A DNA stretch of 23,120 bases from JBKHJZ01 sp046537875 (GTDB lineage: Bacteria > Actinomycetota > Acidimicrobiia > Acidimicrobiales > VFJN01), in assembly GCA_046537875.1 (NCBI GenBank), contig JBKHJZ010000037.1:1-23120 (forward strand). Direction: 5' to 3'. Below, piece after piece: positions 1 to 5,977 of the stretch. The stretch's first letter is position 1. The number at the start of each line of letters is the position of its first letter. Made by a program: the position numbers and the translations under genes. The notes below the pieces were generated by a model. That model worked only from the letters and a program-made list of their open reading frames with translations, was not told the origin of the DNA and searched no databases.

Positions 1-8
1 CAATCCCG

Positions 9-54
9 TTCTGGCAGCGACCGCTTCGCCCACCGCCACCCACCGCTGCCAGAA
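9..54. repeat. 11-bp perfect inverted repeat (stem-loop) at window start
   Basis: TTCTGGCAGCG at 9-19 is exactly repeated in inverted orientation as CGCTGCCAGAA at 44-54, with a 24-base loop. There is no T-run after it, so it is not a standard intrinsic terminator. It may end transcription of a gene left of the window or be a protein-binding site; the sequence does not decide. Confidence 0.5.
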
Positions 55-100
55 GCCTCCGAGCCAGCGGACTCGTGGCCGCCCGCGGCGGCGGGCCGCG

Positions 101-114
101 TACAGTGCGGCCCC
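101..114 (+). promoter_or_regulatory. Candidate leaderless promoter (-10 element) of the mogA-like gene
   Basis: TACAGT at 101-106 fits the actinobacterial -10 pattern TANNNT and ends 8 bases before the GTG start at 115, so transcription would begin at or next to the start codon. There is no Shine-Dalgarno sequence and I see no convincing -35. The same geometry occurs before hisG and argC in this window. Confidence 0.45.
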
Positions 115-648
115 GTGAGCGAGCACCACCGGCATCACGGCGACCACGCCGGCGATCACGCCGGCGGTCCGGCCCGTCGGGACCGCTGGCCGGCCAAGGT
201 GCTGACCGTGTCCGACGGGGTGGTCGCCGGGACGCGCGACGACCGCTCGGGCGCGGCGCTGGAGGAGCTGCTCGGCGAGACCGGGTTCGAGGTCGTGGAG
301 CGGCGCGTCAGCGCCGACGGGCGGGACGCGGTGGCGGAGGCGCTCCGCGAGCTGGTGGACGGCTTCGCCGGTCTCGTGGTGACCACCGGGGGCACGGGCT
401 TCGGTCCCCGTGACCTCACGCCGGAGGGCACGCTGGCCGTTGTGGAGCGCGAGGCCCCCGGGCTGGCCGAGGCCATGCGGCTGGTGAGCCCTCTCGGGCG
501 CCTCTCCCGGGCGGTGGCGGGCACGGCGGGGCAGGCCCTTGTGCTGAACACGCCCGGGTCGTCCAGCGGGGCGGTGGAATGCCTCGGCGCGGTCATCGAG
601 GTGGTGCCCCACGCGCTCGACCTCCTGGCCGGCGGGCGCCCCCACTGA
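115..648 (+). CDS. Molybdopterin adenylyltransferase / MoaB-MogA family protein
   Basis: The 177-residue product belongs to the MoCF-binding (MogA/MoaB) fold, which adenylylates or binds molybdopterin in molybdenum cofactor synthesis in the cytoplasm. The core begins at about residue 28 with VLTVSDG, and the family TTGGTG motif is at about 90-95, followed by RDLTPE. A C-terminal NTPGSSSGAVE segment corresponds to the family's Pro-Gly-rich substrate loop. An unusual His-rich tail fills residues 1-18, with six histidines in the first 15 residues and two GDHA repeats. GTG at 115 was chosen because it directly follows a -10-like element; a later start would only remove the tail. MogA and MoaB subtypes cannot be separated from this sequence alone. 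No other cofactor gene is adjacent. Confidence 0.85.
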   Translation: MSEHHRHHGDHAGDHAGGPARRDRWPAKVLTVSDGVVAGTRDDRSGAALEELLGETGFEVVERRVSADGRDAVAEALRELVDGFAGLVVTTGGTGFGPRDLTPEGTLAVVEREAPGLAEAMRLVSPLGRLSRAVAGTAGQALVLNTPGSSSGAVECLGAVIEVVPHALDLLAGGRPH

Positions 649-694
649 GCGGCCGGGGGGCCCGGACCCTGGCGCCGGCGGGTGCAAGGTTCGG

Positions 695-704
695 TGAACG
701 TTCA
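695..704. promoter_or_regulatory. 10-bp palindrome TGAACGTTCA upstream of the rib promoter
   Basis: TGAACGTTCA at 695-704 is a perfect palindrome. It overlaps a further GTTC-GGT-GAAC inverted pair (89-92 of the 600s and 696-699), giving three GTTC/GAAC half-sites in 15 bases. It lies about 50 bases upstream of the ribD operator and could be an auxiliary site for a dimeric regulator. The spacing does not match the actinobacterial SOS box (GAAC-N4-GTTC). Confidence 0.3.
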
Positions 705-744
705 GCCCTCCGGGAATGGCTCGGTCGAATCCCAGGCCCGACGC

Positions 745-780
745 TTGCACAGAATTAGAACACGTTCTACTTTTGTGGCG
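745..780 (+). promoter_or_regulatory. Candidate promoter of the rib operon
   Basis: A TTG-type -35, TTGCAC at 745-750, is followed after exactly 17 bases by a -10, TACTTT at 768-773. The predicted transcription start is about 779-781, which coincides with an in-frame GTG at 781. The reading frame is open back to 682, but codons before this promoter would not be in this mRNA. No FMN riboswitch (RFN element) can be seen between mogA and ribD. Confidence 0.55.
756..769. promoter_or_regulatory. KstR-type (TetR family) operator overlapping the rib promoter
   Basis: TAGAACACGTTCTA at 756-769 is a palindrome with 6-base arms and a 2-base centre. It fits TNNAACNNGTTNNA, the published consensus of the KstR cholesterol-catabolism repressor of mycobacteria and related actinobacteria. 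It fills the spacer and overlaps the first bases of the -10 hexamer, the position expected for a repressor site. The motif is directly visible; that a KstR-like protein binds it is inference. No TetR gene lies in the window. Confidence 0.55.
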
Positions 781-1836
781 GTGGGCCCCGCTACCGTGAG
801 CGACGTGGTTGCGGACGCCATCGCGGTCGGGACGCCCGACGTCGACGAGCGGCACATGGCACGCGCGGTCGAGCTGGCCGCGGGCGTGCGAACCATCACC
901 TCGCCCAACCCCTGGGTGGGCTGCGTGATCGTCACGGCCGACGGCCGTTCCGCCGAGGGCGCCACCCGCCCGCCCGGTGGCCCGCACGCCGAAGCGGTGG
1001 CGCTGGACGCGGCGGCCGACGCCGGCCTGGACCTCGCCGGCGCCACCGCCTACGTCACGCTCGAGCCCTGCAGCCACCACGGGCGCACGCCACCGTGCGC
1101 CGACGCGCTGGTCGAGGCCGGCGTCTCCCGGGTCGTGATCGGCCTGCTCGACCCCGACCGGCAGGTGGCCGGGCGGGGCTGCGAGCGGCTGCGCCGGGCC
1201 GGCGTGGCCGTCGACGTCGGCGTCGCCGCCGGCCCGGTCGCCGACCAGCTTGCGCCCTACATCGCCCACCGGACCACGGGACGGCCCTACGTGGTGCTCA
1301 AGCTCGCCGCCAGCCTCGACGGGCGCACCGCCGCTCCCGACGGCACCAGCCGGTGGATCACCGGCGAGGCCGCCCGCCGGGACGCCCACCGCCTGCGGGC
1401 GGAGAGCGATGCGGTGCTCGTGGGCGCCGGCACCGTCCGGGCCGACGACCCGGAGCTGACGGTCCGGCAGCTGCCCGGCCGCGATCCCCTGCGGGTCGTG
1501 CTCGGGACCGCGCCCCCGGGGGCGAAGGTGCACCCCTGCCTCGAGCTCGGCGGCGACCTCGGCGACGTCCTCGACGAGCTGGGCGGTCGGAACGTGCTGC
1601 AGCTCCTGGTGGAGGGCGGGGCCGGCGTGGCCGGGGACTTCCACCGCTCCGGGCTCGTCGACCGCTACGTGATCTACCTGGCGCCGGTGCTGTTCGGCGG
1701 CGACGACGCGGTCGGGTTGTTCGCCGGGCGGGGAGCCGCCACGATGGCCGACGTCTGGCGCGGCCGCATCGCAGCGGTCACGCCCGTGGGCGACGACATC
1801 CGCGTCGACCTGCATCCCCCAGCGAGGAGTCACTAG
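781..1836 (+). CDS. ribD: Bifunctional riboflavin biosynthesis protein RibD (deaminase/reductase)
   Basis: RibD deaminates 2,5-diamino-6-ribosylamino-pyrimidinone 5'-phosphate and then reduces the ribosyl side chain with NADPH. The N-terminal deaminase domain shows the zinc site: HAE at about residues 69-71, then PC-x8-C (Cys97, Cys106) within TLEPCSHHGRTPPC. The C-terminal reductase domain begins near PYVVLKLAASLDG and carries SRWITG, GAGTVRADDP and LLVEGGAG. The domain after GRDPLRVVLG is compact, which shortens the protein to about 351 residues. The frame is open from 682, but the promoter at 745-773 lies inside that stretch. GTG at 781 fits a leaderless start; GTG 796 (behind a GGTGGG) and GTG 805 are alternatives. 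Family homology starts near DERHMARAVELA, so all three retain the full enzyme. The TAG stop abuts the ribE ATG. Confidence 0.93.
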   Translation: MGPATVSDVVADAIAVGTPDVDERHMARAVELAAGVRTITSPNPWVGCVIVTADGRSAEGATRPPGGPHAEAVALDAAADAGLDLAGATAYVTLEPCSHHGRTPPCADALVEAGVSRVVIGLLDPDRQVAGRGCERLRRAGVAVDVGVAAGPVADQLAPYIAHRTTGRPYVVLKLAASLDGRTAAPDGTSRWITGEAARRDAHRLRAESDAVLVGAGTVRADDPELTVRQLPGRDPLRVVLGTAPPGAKVHPCLELGGDLGDVLDELGGRNVLQLLVEGGAGVAGDFHRSGLVDRYVIYLAPVLFGGDDAVGLFAGRGAATMADVWRGRIAAVTPVGDDIRVDLHPPARSH

Positions 1837-2406
1837 ATGTTCACCGGGATCGTCGAGGAGCTCGGCGAGGTCGTGGCCGTGGACGGCCGGCGGCTCCGCA
1901 TCGCCGCACGCACCGTGCTGGACGACGCCCGCACCGGAGCGTCGATCGCGGTCGACGGGTGCTGCCTGACCGTGGTCGAGCACGGCGACGGCTGGTGGGA
2001 GGCCGACGTGTCCGACGAGACGCTCAAGCGCACGACGCTGGGCGACCGGGCACCGGGCGACGCGGTCAACCTCGAACGGCCGGTGCGCCTTGCCGACCGC
2101 CTGGGGGGCCACCTCGTCCAGGGGCACGTCGACGGGGTCGGGACCGTGGTCGAGCGGGCCCCCGACCTGCGGATCCGCGTGCCCGGCGAGCTCACCCGCT
2201 ACCTCGTCGCCAAGGGGTCCGTCGCAGTCGACGGCGTGAGCCTCACCGTGGTGGACGCGCTCGACGACGGCTTCACCTCGGCGGTGATCCCGCACACCGC
2301 GGACGTCACCACGCTCGGGCGGCGGGACCCGGGCGACCGGGTCAACCTGGAGGTCGACATCACCGCCAAGTACGTCGAGCGCCTCCTCGCCTGGACGGAG
2401 GCCTGA
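1837..2406 (+). CDS. ribE: Riboflavin synthase, alpha subunit
   Basis: This enzyme dismutates two molecules of 6,7-dimethyl-8-ribityllumazine into riboflavin and the pyrimidine substrate of RibH. The 189-residue product begins with the invariant MFTGIVEELG and consists of two homologous lumazine-binding beta-barrels. VDGCCLTVV in the first (about residues 39-47) is matched by VDGVSLTVV in the second (about 131-139), and GGHLVQGHVDG lies between. Length is close to the usual 195-215 residues. The start has a clear AGGAG at 1824-1828 and follows the ribD stop without a gap, so the two are translationally linked. Some systems name this gene ribC. Confidence 0.95.
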   Translation: MFTGIVEELGEVVAVDGRRLRIAARTVLDDARTGASIAVDGCCLTVVEHGDGWWEADVSDETLKRTTLGDRAPGDAVNLERPVRLADRLGGHLVQGHVDGVGTVVERAPDLRIRVPGELTRYLVAKGSVAVDGVSLTVVDALDDGFTSAVIPHTADVTTLGRRDPGDRVNLEVDITAKYVERLLAWTEA

Positions 2407-2408
2407 CC

Positions 2409-3629
2409 ATGCCGCTCACGAAGATCGAGGACGCGGTCGCCGCGATCGGCCGGGGCGAGATCGTGATCGTCGTCGACGACGAGGACCGCGAGAACGAGGG
2501 CGACCTCATCATGGCCGCCGAGGCGGCCACGCCCGACAAGGTGGCCTTCTTCCTGCACCACACCTCGGGTGTCATCTGCGCACCCGTCACCCGGGAGCGT
2601 GCCCGCGAGCTCGACCTGCAGCTGATGGTGGCCAACAACACCGAGACCATGCGGACCGCGTTCACGGTCAGCGTCGACGCCCGCCACGGCACGACCACCG
2701 GCATCTCGGCCCACGACCGTGCCGCCACCATCCAGGCGCTCGTCGACCCTGCCACCCGCCCCCCCGACCTGCTGCGGCCGGGCCACATCTTCCCCCTCGA
2801 GGCCCGCGACGGGGGCGTGCTCAAGCGGGCCGGTCACACCGAGGCCGCCGTCGACCTGGCCCGGATGGCCGGGCTCTACCCGGCGGGCGTGCTGTGCGAG
2901 GTGGTCAATGAGAAGAAGACCGACATGGCACGCCTCCCCGAGCTCGAGCGCTTCGCCGAGGATCACGGCCTGCTGCTCATCTCCATCGCCGACCTCATCC
3001 GCTACCGGCGCCAGACGGAGAAGCTCGTGAGGCGGGTCACCGAGGCCCGGGTGCCGACGCAGTGGGGCGACTTCACCTGCTACGCCTACGAGTCGACGCT
3101 CGACGGCACGGAGCACCTCGCGTTCGTGAGGGGTGCCGTGCAGGGGGAGGAGGACGTGCTGGTGCGCGTCCACTCCGAGTGCCTCACCGGCGACGTGTTC
3201 GGATCGCTGCGATGCGACTGCGGTCCCCAGCTCGCGGCCGCCCTTCGCCAGATCGCCGAGGCCGGGCTGGGCGTCGTCGTGTACCTGCGGGGGCACGAGG
3301 GGCGGGGCATCGGCCTTGGGCACAAGCTGCGGGCCTACAAGCTGCAGGACCAGGGGCACGACACCGTCGACGCCAACCTGGCCCTGGGGCTGCCGGTGGA
3401 CAGTCGCGAGTACGGCATCGGCTCCCAGATCCTCGTCGACCTGGGCATCACCACCATGCGTCTCATGACCAACAACCCGGCGAAGTACGGGGGCATCGAG
3501 GGGTACGGGCTCGAGATCACCGACCGGGTGCCGTTGCTCACCGAGCCGAACCCCGAGAACATCTCCTACCTCCGCACCAAGCGCGAGCGCATGGGACACC
3601 TGCTGGAGGGGCTCGACGATGTGCTGTGA
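2409..3629 (+). CDS. ribBA: RibBA: 3,4-dihydroxy-2-butanone 4-phosphate synthase / GTP cyclohydrolase II
   Basis: This 406-residue fusion supplies both precursors of riboflavin. The N-terminal RibB half (about 1-200) makes dihydroxybutanone phosphate from ribulose 5-phosphate; it shows DDEDRENEGDL (23-33), HHTSG (50-54), RPGHIFPL (123-130) and AGHTEAAVDL (141-150). The C-terminal RibA half opens the GTP ring; it shows the zinc cysteines in SECLTGDVFGSLRCDCG (Cys258, 269, 271), RGHEGRGIGL (294-303), REYGIGSQIL (333-342) and TNNPAKYGG (354-362). All catalytic signatures appear intact in both halves. It starts two bases after the ribE stop and lies between ribE and ribH, the common actinobacterial order. 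Confidence 0.96.
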   Translation: MPLTKIEDAVAAIGRGEIVIVVDDEDRENEGDLIMAAEAATPDKVAFFLHHTSGVICAPVTRERARELDLQLMVANNTETMRTAFTVSVDARHGTTTGISAHDRAATIQALVDPATRPPDLLRPGHIFPLEARDGGVLKRAGHTEAAVDLARMAGLYPAGVLCEVVNEKKTDMARLPELERFAEDHGLLLISIADLIRYRRQTEKLVRRVTEARVPTQWGDFTCYAYESTLDGTEHLAFVRGAVQGEEDVLVRVHSECLTGDVFGSLRCDCGPQLAAALRQIAEAGLGVVVYLRGHEGRGIGLGHKLRAYKLQDQGHDTVDANLALGLPVDSREYGIGSQILVDLGITTMRLMTNNPAKYGGIEGYGLEITDRVPLLTEPNPENISYLRTKRERMGHLLEGLDDVL

Positions 3630-3660
3630 GCGCACGACCGGGGCGCCGCGGGGGGCGTGA

Positions 3661-4158
3661 GTGGCCGGCGAACAGGCGCGGGCGCGCGCACCCGAGGGCC
3701 TGGACGGGGCGGGGCTGCGCATCGGCGTCGTCCGGGCCCGCTGGAACGGTCACGTGGTCGACCGGCTCGCCGCGGGCGTCGAACGGGGGCTCAAGGCGCT
3801 CGGTGTCGTGCCCGACGACGTCCTCGAGGTGTCCGTCCCGGGGTCGTTCGAGATCCCGTTCGGGGCCAAGGCCGTCGCCGGGTCCGGCCGGGTGGATGCG
3901 GTGATCTGCATCGGGGCGGTGATCCGCGGGGAGACCAGCCACTACGACATCGTGGCGGGGGAGTGCGCCCGGGGGGTGCAGCAGGTCCAGCTCAGCACCG
4001 GCGTGCCGGTGGCGTTCGGCGTGCTCACGACCGAGGACGAGCGCCAGGCGCTGGCCCGCTCCGAGGGACCGGGGGGCCACAACGTGGGCGAGGAAGCGGC
4101 CGCGGTGGCGGTGGAGATGGGGCGCCTGGCCCGGGCGCTCCGCCCCGGGGGCGCGTGA
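3661..4158 (+). CDS. ribH: 6,7-dimethyl-8-ribityllumazine synthase
   Basis: RibH condenses the RibBA product 3,4-dihydroxy-2-butanone 4-phosphate with the RibD pathway product to form lumazine, usually in an icosahedral or pentameric shell. The 165-residue product shows ARWN near residues 26-29, VPGSFEIP (59-66), GAVIRGETSHYD (with the catalytic His) and GVLTTEDERQALAR. The usual GNKG-x-EAA signature reads HNVGEEAA here, so the conserved lysine is replaced by valine. A 15-residue basic/Ala tail precedes the fold. GTG 3661 is preceded by GGGGGG; it lies 31 bases after ribBA and ends the rib operon. Function is well supported despite the substitution. Confidence 0.93.
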   Translation: MAGEQARARAPEGLDGAGLRIGVVRARWNGHVVDRLAAGVERGLKALGVVPDDVLEVSVPGSFEIPFGAKAVAGSGRVDAVICIGAVIRGETSHYDIVAGECARGVQQVQLSTGVPVAFGVLTTEDERQALARSEGPGGHNVGEEAAAVAVEMGRLARALRPGGA

Positions 4159-4175
4159 GGGCGGGAGGTCCGGGC

Positions 4176-4213
4176 TTGGTGGACCGCGGCCCGGGCTGCG
4201 TACCCTCCACCAC
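4176..4213 (+). promoter_or_regulatory. Candidate leaderless promoter of hisG
   Basis: TACCCT at 4201-4206 lies 7 bases before the hisG GTG, with a weak TTGGTG (4176-4181) or TGGACC (4180-4185) further upstream as possible -35. There is no Shine-Dalgarno sequence. The 55-base gap after ribH therefore probably holds a separate promoter rather than simple read-through. Confidence 0.4.
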
Positions 4214-5089
4214 GTGCTGAAGCTCGTGCTGCCGAAGGGCTCGCTGGAGCGGGCCACGCTCGACCTGTTCGAGGCGGCCGACCTCACGGTCCACCGGTCC
4301 TCGGCGGTCGAGTACAAGGCGACGATCGCCGACCCCCGCATCGGCGAGGTGAGGATCCTGCGCCCCCAGGAGATCCCGCGCTACGTCGCCGACGGGCTGT
4401 TCGACCTGGGGATCGCCGGGCGCGACTGGGTCGAGGAGACCGGCAGCGACGTCAAGGTGCTCGGCGAGCTGCGCTACTCGAAGGCATCGTCGAACCCGTT
4501 CCGGATCGTGGTCGCGGTGGCCGAGGACTCGCCGTGGACGGCGGTGGACGACCTGCCCGACGGGGTGCGGGTGTCGACCGAGTACCCCGAGCTCACCCGG
4601 CGGTTCCTGGCCGAGCGCGGCATCGACGCCGACGTCCGGCTGTCCTACGGGGCGACCGAGGCCAAGGTGCCCGACATCGTCGACTGCGTGGTCGACGGGA
4701 CGGAGACGGGCCGGGCGCTCCGGGCGGCGAACCTCAGGATCATCGGCGAGGTGCTGCCCAGCTTCACGGCGCTGATCGCCAACCGCGTGGCGTACGACGA
4801 CCCCGCCAAGCGCCAGGCGATGCAGCAGGTCAAGGTCCTGCTCGACGGGGTGCTCGAGGCCCGCGGCAAGGTGCTGGTGAAGCTCAACGTCGGCGGGGCC
4901 GCGCTCGACGAGGTGATCCGGCTGCTGCCCTCGATGAAGGCGCCCACGATCTCGGAGCTCTCCGGCGACGGTGGGTACGCGGTCGAGACGGTGGTGGCGA
5001 AGACCGAGATCAACACGCTGATCCCGGCGCTCAAGGATGTCGGCGCCTCCGACATCATCGAGCTGCCGCTCTCGAAGATCGTCCACTGA
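4214..5089 (+). CDS. hisG: ATP phosphoribosyltransferase, long form
   Basis: HisG joins ATP and PRPP in the first, feedback-controlled step of histidine synthesis. The 291-residue length indicates the long form, with a C-terminal ACT-like regulatory domain (about residues 215-290) that normally binds histidine and makes HisZ unnecessary. The start LKLVLPKGSLE matches the family N terminus, DLGIAGRDWVEE is the phosphate-site region, and VDGTETGRALRAANL is the PRPP-binding loop. The C-terminal part contains VLVKLNV and ELPLSKIVH. In several actinobacteria hisE sits between ribH and hisG; here there is no hisE in the 55-base gap. GTG 4214 appears leaderless. Confidence 0.95.
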   Translation: MLKLVLPKGSLERATLDLFEAADLTVHRSSAVEYKATIADPRIGEVRILRPQEIPRYVADGLFDLGIAGRDWVEETGSDVKVLGELRYSKASSNPFRIVVAVAEDSPWTAVDDLPDGVRVSTEYPELTRRFLAERGIDADVRLSYGATEAKVPDIVDCVVDGTETGRALRAANLRIIGEVLPSFTALIANRVAYDDPAKRQAMQQVKVLLDGVLEARGKVLVKLNVGGAALDEVIRLLPSMKAPTISELSGDGGYAVETVVAKTEINTLIPALKDVGASDIIELPLSKIVH

Positions 5090-5102
5090 AGCGGGAGAGA
5101 CC

Positions 5103-5318
5103 GTGCGGCCGTTCAGCGCGACGACCGGGACCGTCGAGGCCTTCGACGAGGCGCGAGGCCTGGGCACGGTGAGGACCGACGACGGCACCGCGCTGCCGTT
5201 CCACTGCACGGCGATCGCCGACGGCTCCCGCACCATCGAGGTCGGCGTGCGGGTGCGGTGCCAGGTGGTGGCCGGACCCATGGGGCGCTGGGAGGCGGCC
5301 GGCATCGAGCCGGCGTGA
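5103..5318 (+). CDS. Small degenerate cold-shock-domain (OB-fold) protein
   Basis: This 71-residue protein follows hisG by 13 bases behind a GGGAGAGA ribosome site (5093-5100). It has the beta-strand pattern of a cold-shock domain: TGTVEAFDEARGLGTVRTDDG, then LPFHCTAI, then VGVRVRCQVV. The nucleic-acid motifs are altered: RNP1 (normally KGFGFI) reads RGLGTV and RNP2 (normally VFVHFS) reads LPFHCT, losing most stacking aromatic residues. It may bind RNA weakly or have another role. The frame is open to 5037, but that start would lie deep inside hisG. A short hairpin (5298-5314) overlaps its 3' end. Confidence 0.7.
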   Translation: MRPFSATTGTVEAFDEARGLGTVRTDDGTALPFHCTAIADGSRTIEVGVRVRCQVVAGPMGRWEAAGIEPA

Positions 5319-5323
5319 GCCCC

Positions 5324-5340
5324 CACCCGACCCCCGGGTG
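5324..5340. terminator. Hairpin between convergent genes, possible terminator
   Basis: CACCCG (5324-5329) pairs with CGGGTG (5335-5340) around ACCCC. A second stem, GCCGGC at 5298-5303 with GCCGGC at 5309-5314, lies just before. They fill the 22-base gap between the cold-shock-like gene and the minus-strand DUF1844-like gene. There is no T-run, as is common for GC-rich actinobacterial terminators. Confidence 0.35.
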
Positions 5341-5916
5341 TCAGGTGGTGTCGTCCCCGGGATCGGCGGCGGGCGTCTCCCCGGGACCGGAGTCCGCGGG
5401 ACCCCCGGCGCCGGCGGCGCCGGGTGCGTCGGTGGGACGGTCGCCGCCCTGTGTCGCGGAGCCCGACTTCTCGACGTACGCCAGCCGGAGCTGGTGGAGC
5501 GCCTGCTTCAGCGGCTCGTGGGTCTCGCCGAGCCGGCTGCCGAGGGCGTCGACCACCGCGGCGAGGGCGTCGATGGCGACCCGGGCGTCGGCCAGCCGGG
5601 GCGCGGGCTGCGACAGATGCAGCGCTGCGAGCTCGTAGAACTGGAGCGCCTGCTGGCCGACCACCGGCCCCGCGGGGGCCTCGAGCAGCCGCGTGCGGGC
5701 CTCGTCCACCTGGCGGGCGTAGGCCTCGAGCTGCTCACGTTCCTCGGGCGACAGGTCCTCGGGTGAGATGTCCTCGGGTGAGATGTCCTCGGGGGCCCGC
5801 CCGCTCGCACGGGGAGGGGGGCCCGCACCGCTCTCGCCACCTGGGGCGCGGCGTTCGCCCGCAGGGCTGCCGGGTCGGTCGACGGGATGCTCGCCGGAGG
5901 GTGTCCAGATGCTCAT
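5341..5916 (-). CDS. DUF1844-like hypothetical protein with PEDxS repeats
   Basis: The 191-residue product has a disordered Pro/Gly/Arg-rich N-terminal tail, a pentapeptide repeat (PEDIS, PEDIS, PEDLS, PEERE; residues 42-60) and a helical core at about 57-155. A low-complexity acidic, Pro/Gly-rich tail follows. The core text QALQFYELAALHLSQP ... ADARVAIDALAAVVDALG ... LKQALHQLRLAYVEKSG follows the DUF1844 pattern, a short helical family of unknown function. Family members often sit next to infC in actinobacteria, as here, though divergently oriented. The start has a GAAGGAC ribosome site (minus strand, about 5920-5926). Function is unknown; gene reality is well supported by core, codon bias and ribosome site. 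Confidence 0.72.
   Translation of the reverse strand: MSIWTPSGEHPVDRPGSPAGERRAPGGESGAGPPPRASGRAPEDISPEDISPEDLSPEEREQLEAYARQVDEARTRLLEAPAGPVVGQQALQFYELAALHLSQPAPRLADARVAIDALAAVVDALGSRLGETHEPLKQALHQLRLAYVEKSGSATQGGDRPTDAPGAAGAGGPADSGPGETPAADPGDDTT
5741..5795. repeat. 15-bp tandem repeat in the DUF1844-like gene
   Basis: Units beginning TCCTCGGG recur every 15 bases at 5741, 5756, 5771 and (partial) 5786. The second and third copies (TCCTCGGGTGAGATG) are identical. In-frame length change would add or remove a PED[I/L]S pentapeptide. Confidence 0.85.
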
Positions 5917-5943
5917 CGTCCTTCAGGGTTCGTGTTGCCGGTG

Positions 5944-5977
5944 TGGACAGGGCGGCGCCCGCTGGTACCCTACGCCG
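5944..5977 (+). promoter_or_regulatory. Candidate promoter of the infC operon
   Basis: TGGACA (5944-5949) and TACCCT (5966-5971) are separated by 16 bases, and TGG directly before TACCCT forms an extended -10. Predicted transcription start is about 5978, giving a leader of about 260 bases. A minus-strand -10-like TAGGGT (5967-5972) overlaps it and could serve the divergent DUF1844-like gene, though its -35 is weak. Confidence 0.5.

Noticed and set aside
695..769. LexA/SOS box
   Set aside because: The GAAC/GTTC arms are spaced 0, 2 or 3 bases apart, not the 4 required by the actinobacterial LexA consensus.
682..780. Upstream extension of the ribD reading frame
   Set aside because: It contains the -35, operator and -10, has no homology to RibD, and would precede the predicted transcription start.
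649..780. FMN riboswitch or tRNA (a GGTCGAATCCC resembling a T-arm near 733)
   Set aside because: No RFN conserved core, no acceptor or anticodon stem can be drawn, and the T-arm-like word does not pair with itself.
1095..2408. N-terminal extension of the RibBA frame over ribD and ribE
   Set aside because: Arg-rich out-of-frame translation of real genes; RibBA homology begins at ATG 2409.
2199..3722. 507-codon minus-strand frame over ribBA
   Set aside because: Mirror frame of a strongly conserved gene, with no domain resemblance.
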